DNA from: Bog-473 sp963707835
Lineage (GTDB): Bacteria > Actinomycetota > Acidimicrobiia > Acidimicrobiales > RAAP-2
DNA: 64,000 bases
Assembly: GCA_963707835.1 (NCBI GenBank)
Contig: CAVPRI010000001.1
Coordinates: forward strand, 1,116,001 to 1,180,000
Direction: 5' to 3'
Part shown: positions 45,529-54,951 of the stretch, one piece after another
Numbering within the stretch: position 1 is the first letter of the stretch
Layout: every line of letters starts with the position of its first letter
Notes under the pieces: model-generated
What the model was told of the DNA's origin: nothing
Seen by the model: the letters and a program-made list of their open reading frames with translations, nothing else
Database searches by the model: none
Position numbers and translations under genes: made by a program

Positions 45529-46641
45529 TTACATGCAGTACTGGTGGTACTCCTTCAGGTAGGAACCGAACGCGTCTCGGATCTCGTCGTCAGTGAGCCC
45601 GTACTGCTCGGCGGTGTAGGTGTGCGCACCGCGAGATCCGGCCCGGTTCGCTTCGGACCACTCCTCGATCACGCCGCGGTGCTGAGTCGAGAGCGGGAGC
45701 CCGGCGAAGTCGTAGATACGTTCGGCTACCCCCAGCGGACTGGCGCTCATCTCCTGCTGGCTCACATCGATGAAGCGCTCGTCGCCGATTCGCTGGCGGG
45801 CTTCAGTGGCCCGGGCGGCAGCGATGGAGAATCGCTTGAGCTGCTGGTGGCCGAACGCCGACCAGTCGTCGGGCTCGTAGTCGGGGATGCGTCGCCGCCG
45901 ACCGTCGATCGTGACGCTGCACGTGGAGGGGACCAGTTTCGCTGGGTCCCGGTGGGTCCACACGAACTTCGTGCCGGGCCACTGTGCGAGGATGTCGTCG
46001 AGCTGGTACCCGTACGCGGGGTATTTCAGCAACCAGTAGTGCGGCGGCCGGTGCGAGTGGAGCAGGCGCAGCACCCGATCCATGTAGGCAAACGCAGTCG
46101 GATGGCGATTGGCAGTCCACCACTCCTCAAAGGTGGGAAGGGGCAGACCGTGGCCACTGCGGAAGTCGAGCATGTGGAGCGGGCCGTCCTCAGCGGGTCC
46201 GTCGACCGTGCGGATGTGCATCGTCGACCGTACAGGTTCGACCCGGCGGGGATCTGACATTTCGCTCGCGATGTCGGGAGGGGGGAGCGGCTGGTTGCGC
46301 TCCCATGTACGCAGGTAGCGAATCTGCGGGTCGAGCGACAGCATGTAGTGGGTGGCGGTCGTGGCGGTGCGGGGCAGTCCCATGATGACGAGAGGCCCCT
46401 CCACGGGTGCCGACGCTTCCTGGCCGTGCTCGGCGTACCACTGCTCGATCCGTAGCCGGGTTCTCAGCCGTTCGACGAGGATGTCCTCGACGCGGGACGC
46501 GGCGTCGTCGTCGGGTATGTCGATGCCGATGGCGGCGACCATCGCGTCGAGGCCCTCCTGCCAGCCATCGGCTCCGAAGTCGCTCAGGCCGGTCTCGGCG
46601 GTGGCGCTGGCTATCAGTTCGTCAGTGGTGGCCCGTGTCAT
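45529..46641 (-). CDS. Sulfotransferase-family protein
   Basis: A 370-residue PAPS-dependent sulfotransferase-like protein. The 5'-phosphosulfate loop is VIMGLPRTATTATHYML, followed by YWLLKYPAYGYQLDDILAQWPGTKFVWTHRDPAKLVPS (3'-phosphate binding with Arg/Ser). Actinobacterial relatives are often found with lipid or steroid genes. ATG 46641 with AGGAAAG upstream is preferred over GTG 46692. It diverges from a DUF1214-like gene, with a palindrome in between. Confidence 0.88.
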   Translation of the reverse strand: MTRATTDELIASATAETGLSDFGADGWQEGLDAMVAAIGIDIPDDDAASRVEDILVERLRTRLRIEQWYAEHGQEASAPVEGPLVIMGLPRTATTATHYMLSLDPQIRYLRTWERNQPLPPPDIASEMSDPRRVEPVRSTMHIRTVDGPAEDGPLHMLDFRSGHGLPLPTFEEWWTANRHPTAFAYMDRVLRLLHSHRPPHYWLLKYPAYGYQLDDILAQWPGTKFVWTHRDPAKLVPSTCSVTIDGRRRRIPDYEPDDWSAFGHQQLKRFSIAAARATEARQRIGDERFIDVSQQEMSASPLGVAERIYDFAGLPLSTQHRGVIEEWSEANRAGSRGAHTYTAEQYGLTDDEIRDAFGSYLKEYHQYCM

Positions 46642-46693
46642 TCCGTTCTTTCCTGGAACTCGTGGCGGCCTGGTCATTGCCGTGTCGACCATC

Positions 46694-46714
46694 TGCCATC
46701 GACCGTCGATGGCA
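46694..46714. promoter_or_regulatory. Perfect 21-bp palindrome, candidate operator
   Basis: Arms TGCCATCGAC and GTCGATGGCA flank a single C. A second palindrome GATCTCGAGATC follows at 46721-46732. Both lie between the divergent sulfotransferase and DUF1214-like genes, where a TetR-type repressor would be expected to bind. Confidence 0.55.
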
Positions 46715-46814
46715 CGCCCCGATCTCGAGATCCATGCCTAAAGTTCAGATCATAACGTTCGGCTCAGATTGCAAGGTGTGACGAACCTGGGCCACGACCG
46801 ACCGTGGAGCGCCG

Positions 46815-48068
46815 ATGTCATGGATAAGTGAACCCGATCCCAACGCGACGTCACCATTCGCGCTGATGCCGATGCCGTCCTCGGCGCTCATCGACAAGCT
46901 CTTGCGAGAAGTCGACGACGTGCCCGGACTCTCGCTCGACGAGAACGCTGTGAAGACCTATGGCCAGCGCCTGTTCCAGAGTGCGCGCCTCCTGCAGGAC
47001 TCTACGTTGACGAGCAGTCCCGTCGATCGAACTGAGTCGTTTCACTATCTCTTGTTGATGACGGCCTATGCCGTCGAAGCCGCCATTACGAATCACGATC
47101 CTCTCGAACCCATGTGGAGTGCACCGGGACAGTTTCACTTGCTTGACTGGGGCGCAGCCAGCCCCGATGGCGTCTATCGACGCGCCATGGTCCGCGAGGA
47201 CCTCTCCTACCGAGTGTGGGGTCGGCTCGGGAACGCGTCGTACTTCTCCATGGACAGTCGCCTGAGCAAGCCGATGGTGACGATCGTGCGGTCCGATCTA
47301 GAGCTCGACGCCGACGGAAACTTTGAGATCTTCATCGGCGGCGAGCAGCGGGATCGCCAATGGTGGCCACTGCACCCGGGCACGGTGGGTCTCACCACCC
47401 GCGAGTTCTTCGACGACTGGTCACGGGCCGAGCGATCGATACTTCGGATCGAGTGTCTCGATGGCAAGGCTGCGCCGCGTGTTGAATACAACGCCGCCCG
47501 GGTGGCTGCTGAATTCGACGTGGTATCCGACTGGATTCTCGAGGCCGCCATCAGGTTTTGGATCAAGAAGTCGACGGAGCTCGAGGAGGTTGCGTCCAAC
47601 GCGTTCCATCCGGAGCTGGGACGCAAGGAGACAAAGCTCCCGGTCGTGGCTACGGGGATCTGGCGGCTCGCCGCAGAAGAGGCGCTGATCATCGAGGTCC
47701 CCGATCCACGCGCCGACTTCTGGGCTTTCCAGCTTGCCTCTTCGCTCTGGCACACGCTCGACTACGCCAATCGGTTCACGAGCATCAACCAGTTCCAGGC
47801 GATCCCGGACTCCGACGGTGTGTTTCGTGTCGTTCTGTCCCATCGTGATCCCGGAGTCCACAATTGGCTCGAGGCGATGGATCTCGAACGCGGCATCATC
47901 ATCCTGAGGTTGTGCGGTGCACGGGATGCGTCTGTGCCGACGACGCGGGTGATGAAAGTGGAGGACGTTCATCGCGCCTTGGCCCAGTCGGCCCCATGTT
48001 CACCTGACGAGAGGCGGAAGCAGCTCACCGAGCGACGTGAGGGCGTCTCTCGTATGGTCTGCGACTAG
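46815..48068 (+). CDS. DUF1214-like protein of unknown function
   Basis: A 417-residue soluble protein. An N-terminal helical part (residues 20-100) is followed by QFHLLDWGAASPDGVYRRAMVREDLSYRVWGRLGNASYFS and, from ~290, a DUF1214-like segment (ADFWAFQLASSLWHTLDYANRFTSINQF and FRVVLSHRDPGVHNWLEAM). Proteins of this kind often neighbour sulfotransferases and steroid or lipid genes in actinobacteria. Its activity is unknown. ATG 46815 is the first good start after the divergent promoter region. Confidence 0.7.
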   Translation: MSWISEPDPNATSPFALMPMPSSALIDKLLREVDDVPGLSLDENAVKTYGQRLFQSARLLQDSTLTSSPVDRTESFHYLLLMTAYAVEAAITNHDPLEPMWSAPGQFHLLDWGAASPDGVYRRAMVREDLSYRVWGRLGNASYFSMDSRLSKPMVTIVRSDLELDADGNFEIFIGGEQRDRQWWPLHPGTVGLTTREFFDDWSRAERSILRIECLDGKAAPRVEYNAARVAAEFDVVSDWILEAAIRFWIKKSTELEEVASNAFHPELGRKETKLPVVATGIWRLAAEEALIIEVPDPRADFWAFQLASSLWHTLDYANRFTSINQFQAIPDSDGVFRVVLSHRDPGVHNWLEAMDLERGIIILRLCGARDASVPTTRVMKVEDVHRALAQSAPCSPDERRKQLTERREGVSRMVCD

Positions 48069-48370
48069 TCGCGCCTTACCGCCGCCAACGACCCCTTGGG
48101 GACACAGGCGAAGTGGGGCACTGCCACCACGGACGACTCTATTCTCCGAGGAGCTACTGGTCGTTGGTGTCGGGCGAGTTGGATCGAATGTCTCGTTGCT
48201 CGTCCTCGACGTCAAGCATGAACTCCCGCAGTGCTTCCTCCCGCATCATGAATGAACGCTGCCGGTGAAGTCGCTCTCGACGCTCGACGGATCGAGCAAG
48301 CCTCATCGCACGATCGACACTTGGAGAGGTGCGATGCGTACGGTGTGCTCGAAACGGGTAGTCACAAGGC

Positions 48371-48612
48371 ATGGCACGTTCCCGGCGCGTTGCCCGACCG
48401 TTGCTCGCATCGATCTTTGTCGGAGGAGGCCTCGACGCGGTCCGAGATCCGGCGGGGAAGGTGGCCAAGGCCAGAGTGGTGCTCCAACCTCTCGGGGAAG
48501 GGCGGATGCTGCGCACCAACTCGAGCCCGCCGCCGAGCGCGCGCTGCACTCGGGGGCAGACGCAGCCACCGGCGCACTGTCGAAGCTGGGGGAGCATGTG
48601 CCGAGCCGCTGA
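48371..48612 (+). pseudogene. DoxX-family remnant with internal deletion
   Basis: ATG 48371 opens RVARPLLASIFVGGGLDAVRDPAGKVAKA, the N-terminus of DoxX-type membrane proteins. After about 45 codons a different frame gives a typical cytoplasmic tail (HQLEPAAERALHSGADAATG) ending at 48612. The three inner helices are missing. The stretch 48069-48370 before it shows no gene that I trust. Confidence 0.5.
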
Positions 48613-48696
48613 ATCAGAAGTGGGCTTGCCGTCAGACCCACGGTCCTGCTTCAGTGACGGGGATCCTGACGGAGTGGAGCGCTACTGTCGGAGCCC

Positions 48697-49668
48697 ATGC
48701 ATCCCTTCTGTTTCGCGGCCATGACCGGCGGTGCGGCGAGCCGCCGAGAGATCGAGGAGACGGCCCGCAAGGCCGAGGGCCTCGGCTATTTCGCCCTGCA
48801 CGTCAACGACCACTATCTGGGGCCGGGTCCGGCCATGGAGGCCGCGAACCATCCGCCGCAACCCACAGCGGCATTGCCGACGGCTCAGGTCATCGCCGAC
48901 GCGACCACATCGCTGCGAGTCGGTTTCCGGGTCATCTGCGTCGACTACCACAACCCGACGGTGCTGGCGAAGTCGCTCGCCACCTTGGATGTGTTCTCGG
49001 GTGGTCGGATCGAGATCGGACTCGGAGCTGGTTGGATCCAGGCCGAGTACAAGGCCATGGGCGTGCCCTACGACTCGCCCGGTGTGCGCATCGAGCGGCT
49101 CGCCGAGGTCATCGATGTCCTGCGCGCTTCGTTCGTCCCCGGTGTGCTCTCGGTGGAGGGGAGTCGTGGAGTGCGCGCCATGGGGTTCGAAGCCACGCCG
49201 AAGCCGTTGCAGCTTCCGAGTCCGCCGATCGCCGTTGGTGGTGGGAGGCGGAGGGTGTTGGAGATGGCGGCGCGCCAGGCGGACATCGTGTGCCTCAATC
49301 GGGACAACAGCGCCGGCAAGGTCGTGAAGGAGGGGAACCAGAGCAGCACCGCCGGGGCCACGTTGGAGAAGGTGGGGTGGATTCGGGATGCTGCGGGTGA
49401 TCGCTTCGATGATCTGGTGCTCGAGGTCGGGGCGTACTACATGAGTGTCACCGAGAACGCCAACGAAGCGATCGACCTCTGGGCGAGGCGGCTGGGGATG
49501 GGACCCGAGGATGTCTCGGGGAATCCCCACGTGCTCATCGGGACCGTCGATGCGCTCTGCGATCAGCTCGAAGAGCGGCGCGAGCGATTCGGGTTGAGCT
49601 ACCTCACGATCCGCGACATCGACATGGATCGCTTCGCCCCTGTCGTAGAGCGGTTGCATGGGAAGTAG
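48697..49668 (+). CDS. Luciferase-like (LLM) F420/flavin-dependent oxidoreductase
   Basis: A 323-residue LLM-class oxidoreductase: FAAMTGGAASRREIEETARKAEGLGYFALHVNDHYLG, LRVGFRVICVDYHNPTVLAKSLATLDVFSGGRIEIGLGAGW and PIAVGGGRRRVLEMAARQAD. The RIEIGLGAGW and GVRIERLAEVIDVLRA motifs are typical of F420-binding members (TIGR03621-like). The substrate is unknown. It converges with a second LLM gene. Confidence 0.88.
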   Translation: MHPFCFAAMTGGAASRREIEETARKAEGLGYFALHVNDHYLGPGPAMEAANHPPQPTAALPTAQVIADATTSLRVGFRVICVDYHNPTVLAKSLATLDVFSGGRIEIGLGAGWIQAEYKAMGVPYDSPGVRIERLAEVIDVLRASFVPGVLSVEGSRGVRAMGFEATPKPLQLPSPPIAVGGGRRRVLEMAARQADIVCLNRDNSAGKVVKEGNQSSTAGATLEKVGWIRDAAGDRFDDLVLEVGAYYMSVTENANEAIDLWARRLGMGPEDVSGNPHVLIGTVDALCDQLEERRERFGLSYLTIRDIDMDRFAPVVERLHGK

Positions 49669-49676
49669 GGCGAGCT

Positions 49677-50732
49677 TCACCCGGGCGCCACGGGATGCCT
49701 GAGCGTCGCGTGGCGCGTGGGCGGCCAGCGTGGAAGGGTGTCGAGGTGGGGCAGGACCTGCTCTTCGACCACCCGCAGCATCTTCCAGGCCTCCTCGGGC
49801 GCAATGCCCGACATCAGTGGGTTCAGCACGAGCCAGCCGCGCCGGCCAAGCCGGTTCGCCAGCTCGATGGTCTCCTCTGGATCGAGAATCTGGTATTGGC
49901 CGACGCCCTGCACCACGTCGTCGAGGTCACGGAGTGCGTACGGATGGTGGTGGGCCCCGGAGAAGGCGCCGCTCGCCCAGGCGGCGTAGGTGTCGGCCTG
50001 GTGCTTGATGTGCGGGCCCAGGCGGTCGAGCACGCTCTGCTTGTTCTCGGTGGTCACCCATAGGAACATGGGGCCCGATGTCGGGAACTCGCCGGGATCG
50101 GGTTTGCCATGCTCCTGGCATATCTCCCGGTACATCGACCATGCCTCGTCGGATCCTGGTGCGATCCATCCGTCGCTGAGACGCACGGCGCGATCGATGG
50201 TTCTGCGGGTGCCCCCACCCATGTAGATCCGCATGGGGTCCTGGGCTGGCTTGGGCGTCACCCGGATGGTCTCGCCCTGGTAGTCGAAGGGTTCACCTGT
50301 CCAGGCCTGGCGGAGGAACGGGACGAGCTCCTCCATGGCCAGACCCCGGTTCTCGTAGTCGACGCCGAACATGGTGAAGTCCGCTTCCACGTATGCGGCC
50401 GCCACGGCGGCGTCGAGGCGGCCCTGGAGGCAGAGGTCCGCCACCGCGAGTTCCTCGGCCAGGCGCACCGGGTTGTACAGCGGGGCCAGCAGGACCGAGA
50501 TCTCCGCGCGGATCTTCTTCGTCCGACCGCCCACCGCAGCTGCGAAGACCAGCGGAGCGGGGAGGTAGCCGTCGGGCGACTGGTGGTGCTCGCCGAACAT
50601 GACGCGCCGGAAGTCGTGGCCGTCAGCCCACTCGATAATGTCGAGAGCGGCGGCATACTGCTCACGCCCCGACGCCCCGAGCTCGGGCGGGTGACGCAGG
50701 TCGAACGTGAGCACGAGCTGGGGTCGGGTCAC
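49677..50732 (-). CDS. Luciferase-like (LLM) oxidoreductase
   Basis: A 351-residue LLM-class oxidoreductase distinct from its neighbour: VLTFDLRHPPELGASGREQYAAALDIIEWADGHDFRRVMFGEHHQSPDGYLPAP, YNPVRLAEELAVADLCLQGRLDAAVAAAYVEADF and GGGTRRTIDRAVRLSDGW. The GEHHQSPDGY motif places it with flavin/F420 monooxygenase-like enzymes. GTG 50732 is chosen because it gives the beta-1 strand without extra residues. The gap 50733-50960 shows no gene. Confidence 0.87.
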   Translation of the reverse strand: MTRPQLVLTFDLRHPPELGASGREQYAAALDIIEWADGHDFRRVMFGEHHQSPDGYLPAPLVFAAAVGGRTKKIRAEISVLLAPLYNPVRLAEELAVADLCLQGRLDAAVAAAYVEADFTMFGVDYENRGLAMEELVPFLRQAWTGEPFDYQGETIRVTPKPAQDPMRIYMGGGTRRTIDRAVRLSDGWIAPGSDEAWSMYREICQEHGKPDPGEFPTSGPMFLWVTTENKQSVLDRLGPHIKHQADTYAAWASGAFSGAHHHPYALRDLDDVVQGVGQYQILDPEETIELANRLGRRGWLVLNPLMSGIAPEEAWKMLRVVEEQVLPHLDTLPRWPPTRHATLRHPVAPG

Positions 50733-50960
50733 GAGACCACCCACCGCCCAGCGTGTCGCCAACCGAGCTGGGTCACCTCAGTCATCGAAGGTGAACCTCC
50801 CATCCGTCTCCGGGCTCAGGGGCGCATACAGCGCCCGCCGTCGAGTTGAAGGTATCGCGGCGAGGTGCTCGACGGCCTGATCGGGTGCATCGGTGAGTTG
50901 GTTGCCGAGCGGCCGACGGCACGCGGCGACCAGGAACTGCGGCCGTGGACGCCCCGTTGA

Positions 50961-51746
50961 TCACCGCACGAAGAGGTGGTACCCGGCGGCCACCCAGGCG
51001 AGGGCGAGACCGGCGTGGGCGAGGGGCGCCGTCGAGACGAAGCGGGAGAATTCCTCGGCCGTGGCAACGCGGCCACCCGAACGCCGCGCCGATATGTCGA
51101 CTCCGACGGCGGCCAGGGGCAGGGCAACCCAGAAGGCAACACCGGCGGCCGGACTCTGTGGGAGCAAGAGCCCGGGTGCGGCTCGGTGCCAGGCAGGCCG
51201 CGCCAGGCCGGCGGCGGCTACGACCGGTGCGCTCGGGCCCGAAGGAGGGCTCCTGTCGAGGCCGTGACCCGGGGCGAGGGGGCGCGTCGCGATCGGCGCG
51301 CGCAGGCGCGCCAGGTGGAAGCCGAGCCCCAACCCGAGCCAGCCCAGCAGCAGGGCGGCGTTGAGCGGCCGGTAGGCCTGGGCCAGGGCACTCAAGGTGA
51401 GGTGGTACGCGTGGGGCCCCGTGTCCAGTCCGAGCACGTCCCAGGCGGCCGCGACGATGGCGATCCCGAGCCAGGGGGCGACACCCCAGAGGGCATTCCT
51501 GGGACCGCCGCGACCGGGGCGGGGCCAGGAATGCTCTGCCGCCCGGAGCACGCGACCTCCATGACCGGCGGCCGCGGCCCTCGAGAGGAGCAGGTCGACG
51601 GCGACGACACCAGCGAGTGAGCACGCCCAGGTGATCGTGGCCGCTGCCGTGGTGCGGTGAAAGCCGCTGACCCAGCCGCACCACGCCACCGTGGCGCCGC
51701 CGAGGGCCGCGGCCGCCGCGGCGGGGGCGATGCGGTTCCCACGCAT
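50961..51746 (-). CDS. Integral membrane protein of unknown function
   Basis: A 261-residue protein with about six hydrophobic segments, including APAAAAAALGGATVAWCGWV, AATITWACSLAGVVAVDLLL, APWLGIAIVAAAWDVLGLD, NAALLLGWLGLGLGFHLARL and AGLALAWVAAGYHLFVR at the C-terminus. I recognise no family motif. It diverges from the hsp20 gene. Confidence 0.65.
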   Translation of the reverse strand: MRGNRIAPAAAAAALGGATVAWCGWVSGFHRTTAAATITWACSLAGVVAVDLLLSRAAAAGHGGRVLRAAEHSWPRPGRGGPRNALWGVAPWLGIAIVAAAWDVLGLDTGPHAYHLTLSALAQAYRPLNAALLLGWLGLGLGFHLARLRAPIATRPLAPGHGLDRSPPSGPSAPVVAAAGLARPAWHRAAPGLLLPQSPAAGVAFWVALPLAAVGVDISARRSGGRVATAEEFSRFVSTAPLAHAGLALAWVAAGYHLFVR

Positions 51747-51895
51747 GCCCCGGGTCTAGCCGAGTGGGGTGGAGCGCGCCGTTGGGACCTCCGGCCCTGG
51801 CTGGAGCCGGGTCGGCAGCGGACCATGGGGAGGGGGGCTCGCGGAAGTCCGACTGGGTAGGGCGCTCGAGGACCGAGCGCGGGAAGGAGAAGCTG

Positions 51896-52366
51896 ATGGC
51901 ACTGGTCAAGCACGGAAAGTCGGGGCAGGAGCAGCCGGCCCGCCGGCCCAACGACATCTTCGAGAGTTTCTTCGCCGATTGGCCGGCACTGTTCCGCCGG
52001 CCCTTCGTGGTCGTGCCCGAGGGGCTCGAGACCATCAAGTCGGACGAGTTCACCGAGGGTGACAGCCTCGTCATCCGAGTCGAGATCGCCGGGATCGACC
52101 CGGAGAAGGACGTCGAGGTCTCGCTGGATGGGGATGTCCTCCATGTCGTGGCGGAGCGGCGCGAGGAGGAGGAGACAAAGGAGCGCGACTACACCCGCCG
52201 GGACCTCCGTTTCGGGTCCTTCCGCCGTGATCTGCTGGTGCCGCCGGGTACCACCGACACCGACGTGAAGGCGACCTACAAGGACGGGATCCTCGAAGTC
52301 CGAGTTCCGACCTCGGCCGAGACGCCCGAGCCCGTCGTCACGAAGATCGCCGTCGCCAAGGAGTGA
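51896..52366 (+). CDS. Small heat-shock protein Hsp20
   Basis: A 156-residue ATP-independent holdase chaperone. An N-terminal arm (FESFFADWPALFRRPF) is followed by the alpha-crystallin domain LVIRVEIAGIDPEKDVEVSLDGDVLHVVAERREEEE...FGSFRRDLLVPPGTTDTDVKATYKDGILEVRVP. The C-terminal IXI-like motif is weak. AAGGAG precedes ATG 51896. The stop is 4 nt before the pyruvate-kinase-like gene, so both share an mRNA. Confidence 0.93.
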   Translation: MALVKHGKSGQEQPARRPNDIFESFFADWPALFRRPFVVVPEGLETIKSDEFTEGDSLVIRVEIAGIDPEKDVEVSLDGDVLHVVAERREEEETKERDYTRRDLRFGSFRRDLLVPPGTTDTDVKATYKDGILEVRVPTSAETPEPVVTKIAVAKE

Positions 52367-52370
52367 GCCC

Positions 52371-54191
52371 ATGCCGGTGGCGTCTCAGCCACCGTCGGCC
52401 AATGGTCAGCGACCGCTGATCGTTGCCGATCTCGAGCGTCTCGAGGACGCCATGGCGCGCTCAGAGGCGCGTCACCACGAGGAGATCGCCGCGGTTCACC
52501 CGGCCCATCACGCCGATGCCGTCAACCTCGTGCACTACGTCGCACTTCGCCAGAGCGACGTGCGGTCGCTGCAGAGACGATTGGGTGCCCGCGGGCTGTC
52601 CTCGCTCGGGCGCTGCGAACCACACGCCCTGGCCACCCTCGAGAGTGTCCGAGCCGAGCTGGACCGTTCGTCGTCCCGCCGGGTGCCGGTGTCGTTGGAC
52701 TTCGAGGCGGGCCGGGCGGCACTCGACCGCAACACAGATGCCCTCTTCGGAGAGCGTCCCCGGGGCAGAGTGCCGCGCGTCATGGTGACGCTTCCCACGG
52801 AGGCGGCGAGCGACTACCCGCTGGTCCGGCATCTCGTCGCCTCGGGCATGGACGTGGCGCGGATCAACGGAGCGCACGACGGTCCGGCCATCTGGGAGCA
52901 GATGACGCGTCATGTGCGTCGGGCAGCGGACGAGGAGGCTCGCCCCTGCCGGATCTCGATGGATCTGCCGGGCCCCAAGCTGAGGACTGGTCCTCTGGCG
53001 ACGGGACCTCGGGCCCAGCGCATCCGCCCCCGGCGCGACCAGCGAGGGGTACCGGTCACGGCGGCAATCGTGACGTTGGTCGCCGGAGTCCTGCCGCCGG
53101 GCGCTCCGCCAGGAGCACTCCCGGTCGACCCCGAGTGGCTGGGCCGTCGTCGCGCTGGGGACGAGATCGATCTGACCGACACGCGAGGATCGCACCGTCG
53201 ACTCCGCGTGGTGGGCTGCCAGGAGCAGCGAGCCACCGTGGAGGTCTGGGACACCACGTATCTCGAGACCGGGAGTGAGCTCCGGTGCGGCACCGACTGC
53301 ACGTCGGTGGGCACGATCCCGGCCCTTCCCGAGTACCACGTGCTCTGCGCCGGAGACCGCCTTCGTCTGACCCGGGACCTCGAACCAGCGGCTCCCTGGC
53401 GCCACGGGCAACCGGGCATGGCCCGGATCGGGTGCACGCTGGCCGCGGTCTTCGACGTCATCGCGCCCGGGCAGCAGGTTGTGCTCGACGACGGCAAGCT
53501 GGCTGGAGTCGTCGAGAGCGTCGACGGAGGCGAGGCCGTGATCAGGATCGAGACGGCCGGCCCCATGGGCTCCAAGCTCCGCGCCGAGCGTGGCGTCAAT
53601 CTCCCCGAGACCGAGATGGCACTCGAAGTGGTGACCGAACTCGACCTGCCGTTACTCCAGGTCGCCGCGGCGCACGCCGACATGGTGGCCCTCTCATTCG
53701 TCCGAGGGGAGCACGACATCGACACCATGCGGTCCTACCTCGTTCGGGCCGGTGCCGAGCACCTTGGCCTGGTGCTCAAGATCGAGACGGAGGACGCGTT
53801 CGTACGACTGCCCGAGATCCTGCTGCACGCCATGCGCCTGCCCAAGGTCGGTGTGATGATCGCCCGAGGTGACTTGGCGGTGGAGGCAGGCTATGAACGC
53901 CTGGCCGAGATGCAAGAGGAGATCCTGTGGCTGTGCGAGGCGGCGCACCTCCCGGTGATCTGGGCCACCGAGGTGCTCGACCACCTGGCGCGGACCGGGC
54001 AGCCCTCGCGGGCAGAGGTGACGGACGCCGCCATGGCCCAGCGAGCCGAGTGTGTGATGCTGAACAAGGGACCACACGTCGACAGCGCCATCGTCGTGCT
54101 CGACGACATCCTGCGTCGCATGTCGGGCCATCAGCGGAAGAAGACCGCCCTGCTCCGTCCTTTGCTGAGCTGGCAGGAGGAGCCCGAGTGA
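52371..54191 (+). CDS. Atypical pyruvate-kinase-like protein with N-terminal extension
   Basis: A 606-residue relative of pyruvate kinase. A ~130-residue helical extension (ADLERLEDAMARSEARHHEEI) precedes the barrel, which has RVMVTLPTEAASDYPLV, DVARINGAHD (canonical RxNxSH with Ser lost), DLPGPKLRTG, the catalytic KIETEDAFVRL and metal-binding MIARGDLAVE. MLNKGPHVD replaces the canonical MLSGETA. The regulatory C-terminal domain is absent. Whether it makes pyruvate is open. It is translated with Hsp20. Confidence 0.78.
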   Translation: MPVASQPPSANGQRPLIVADLERLEDAMARSEARHHEEIAAVHPAHHADAVNLVHYVALRQSDVRSLQRRLGARGLSSLGRCEPHALATLESVRAELDRSSSRRVPVSLDFEAGRAALDRNTDALFGERPRGRVPRVMVTLPTEAASDYPLVRHLVASGMDVARINGAHDGPAIWEQMTRHVRRAADEEARPCRISMDLPGPKLRTGPLATGPRAQRIRPRRDQRGVPVTAAIVTLVAGVLPPGAPPGALPVDPEWLGRRRAGDEIDLTDTRGSHRRLRVVGCQEQRATVEVWDTTYLETGSELRCGTDCTSVGTIPALPEYHVLCAGDRLRLTRDLEPAAPWRHGQPGMARIGCTLAAVFDVIAPGQQVVLDDGKLAGVVESVDGGEAVIRIETAGPMGSKLRAERGVNLPETEMALEVVTELDLPLLQVAAAHADMVALSFVRGEHDIDTMRSYLVRAGAEHLGLVLKIETEDAFVRLPEILLHAMRLPKVGVMIARGDLAVEAGYERLAEMQEEILWLCEAAHLPVIWATEVLDHLARTGQPSRAEVTDAAMAQRAECVMLNKGPHVDSAIVVLDDILRRMSGHQRKKTALLRPLLSWQEEPE

Positions 54192-54196
54192 GGGAC

Positions 54197-54227
54197 CCTC
54201 CTGCCGCCGGCGCCTGAGATCAGGAGG
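54197..54227. terminator. Candidate bidirectional terminator
   Basis: CCTCCTG (54197-54203) pairs with CAGGAGG (54221-54227) around a 17-base loop, between the convergent pyruvate-kinase-like and PRC-barrel genes. Confidence 0.45.
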
Positions 54228-54864
54228 ACGACGGGACCAGGTCGACGGGAGGCAGCTCCTCGATCTCGTGTTTGCTCAGCTGCGCTCGGATCCCGCCGGC
54301 GATGCTCCCGATCGCGCCGATGGGGATGGCGACCTGTTTGCGGCCCCACAGGTGGCCCTCCTGGAGGAGCACGTGGGTCACGTGCCCACCCGAGGGATCG
54401 ACGACGAGACCCTCGACCCGGCCCACCTCCCCGTCGGTGGCGTGCACGGGTTCGCCCCGCCGGATCCCCACCTCGCCGGCAGGCAGCGTGTCGCGGGTGA
54501 CCACGCCACTGGCGTAGGTGACGGCGGGATCGTCCCCTCCCTCGATGCCGAAGTAAGGCCAGTAGTACGCCTCGTGCGCGGCATAGTCGCCGTAGCCACT
54601 GCCTCCGGGAAGGAAGTCGGTCTCCTCTGCGGCCGGGAAGGAGTCGAGGTCGTCGCGAGTGCAACGGAGGAGCAGCTCACCGCCGGGCTCCTGCTCCACC
54701 AGCCCGAGCGGCACGAGATGACCGAGGCCGCTGCGATGCTCGGGTTCGACCACCAGGTGGGTCAGGGCGCGGGCCACGGGGTCGACGACGACCCGGATCA
54801 CCTTCCCGCACGGACCGTCGTTGCAACGCACGGCGGCACCGATCGTGAACATGGCCTCGGCCAT
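54220..54864 (-). CDS. Protein with two PRC-barrel-like domains
   Basis: A 214-residue protein. Residues 1-70 (TIGAAVRCNDGPCGKVIRVVVDPVARALTHLVVEP) and ~110-200 (VGIRRGEPVHATDGEVGRVEGLVVDPSGGHVTHVLLQEGHLWGRKQVAIP) each resemble a PRC barrel, a fold used for RNA or protein docking. The linker is acidic and Tyr-rich (HEAYYWPYFGIEGG). GGAGG six bases before ATG 54864 fixes the start. It is often found with stress proteins, which fits the Hsp20 neighbour. Confidence 0.8.
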   Translation of the reverse strand: MAEAMFTIGAAVRCNDGPCGKVIRVVVDPVARALTHLVVEPEHRSGLGHLVPLGLVEQEPGGELLLRCTRDDLDSFPAAEETDFLPGGSGYGDYAAHEAYYWPYFGIEGGDDPAVTYASGVVTRDTLPAGEVGIRRGEPVHATDGEVGRVEGLVVDPSGGHVTHVLLQEGHLWGRKQVAIPIGAIGSIAGGIRAQLSKHEIEELPPVDLVPSSS

Positions 54865-54951
54865 ACCGGCCTCCTCTCCTCGGGTCCACCCTACCGAAGT
54901 GCATCACGGGCGCCCCGAGTGCCACACCACGACGCGCCGGTGGTCGTACGG

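Noticed and set aside
48154..48597. 147-codon minus-strand ORF
   Set aside because: Mostly antisense to the DoxX remnant and Arg-rich; only the last ~30 residues look protein-like, which is not enough.
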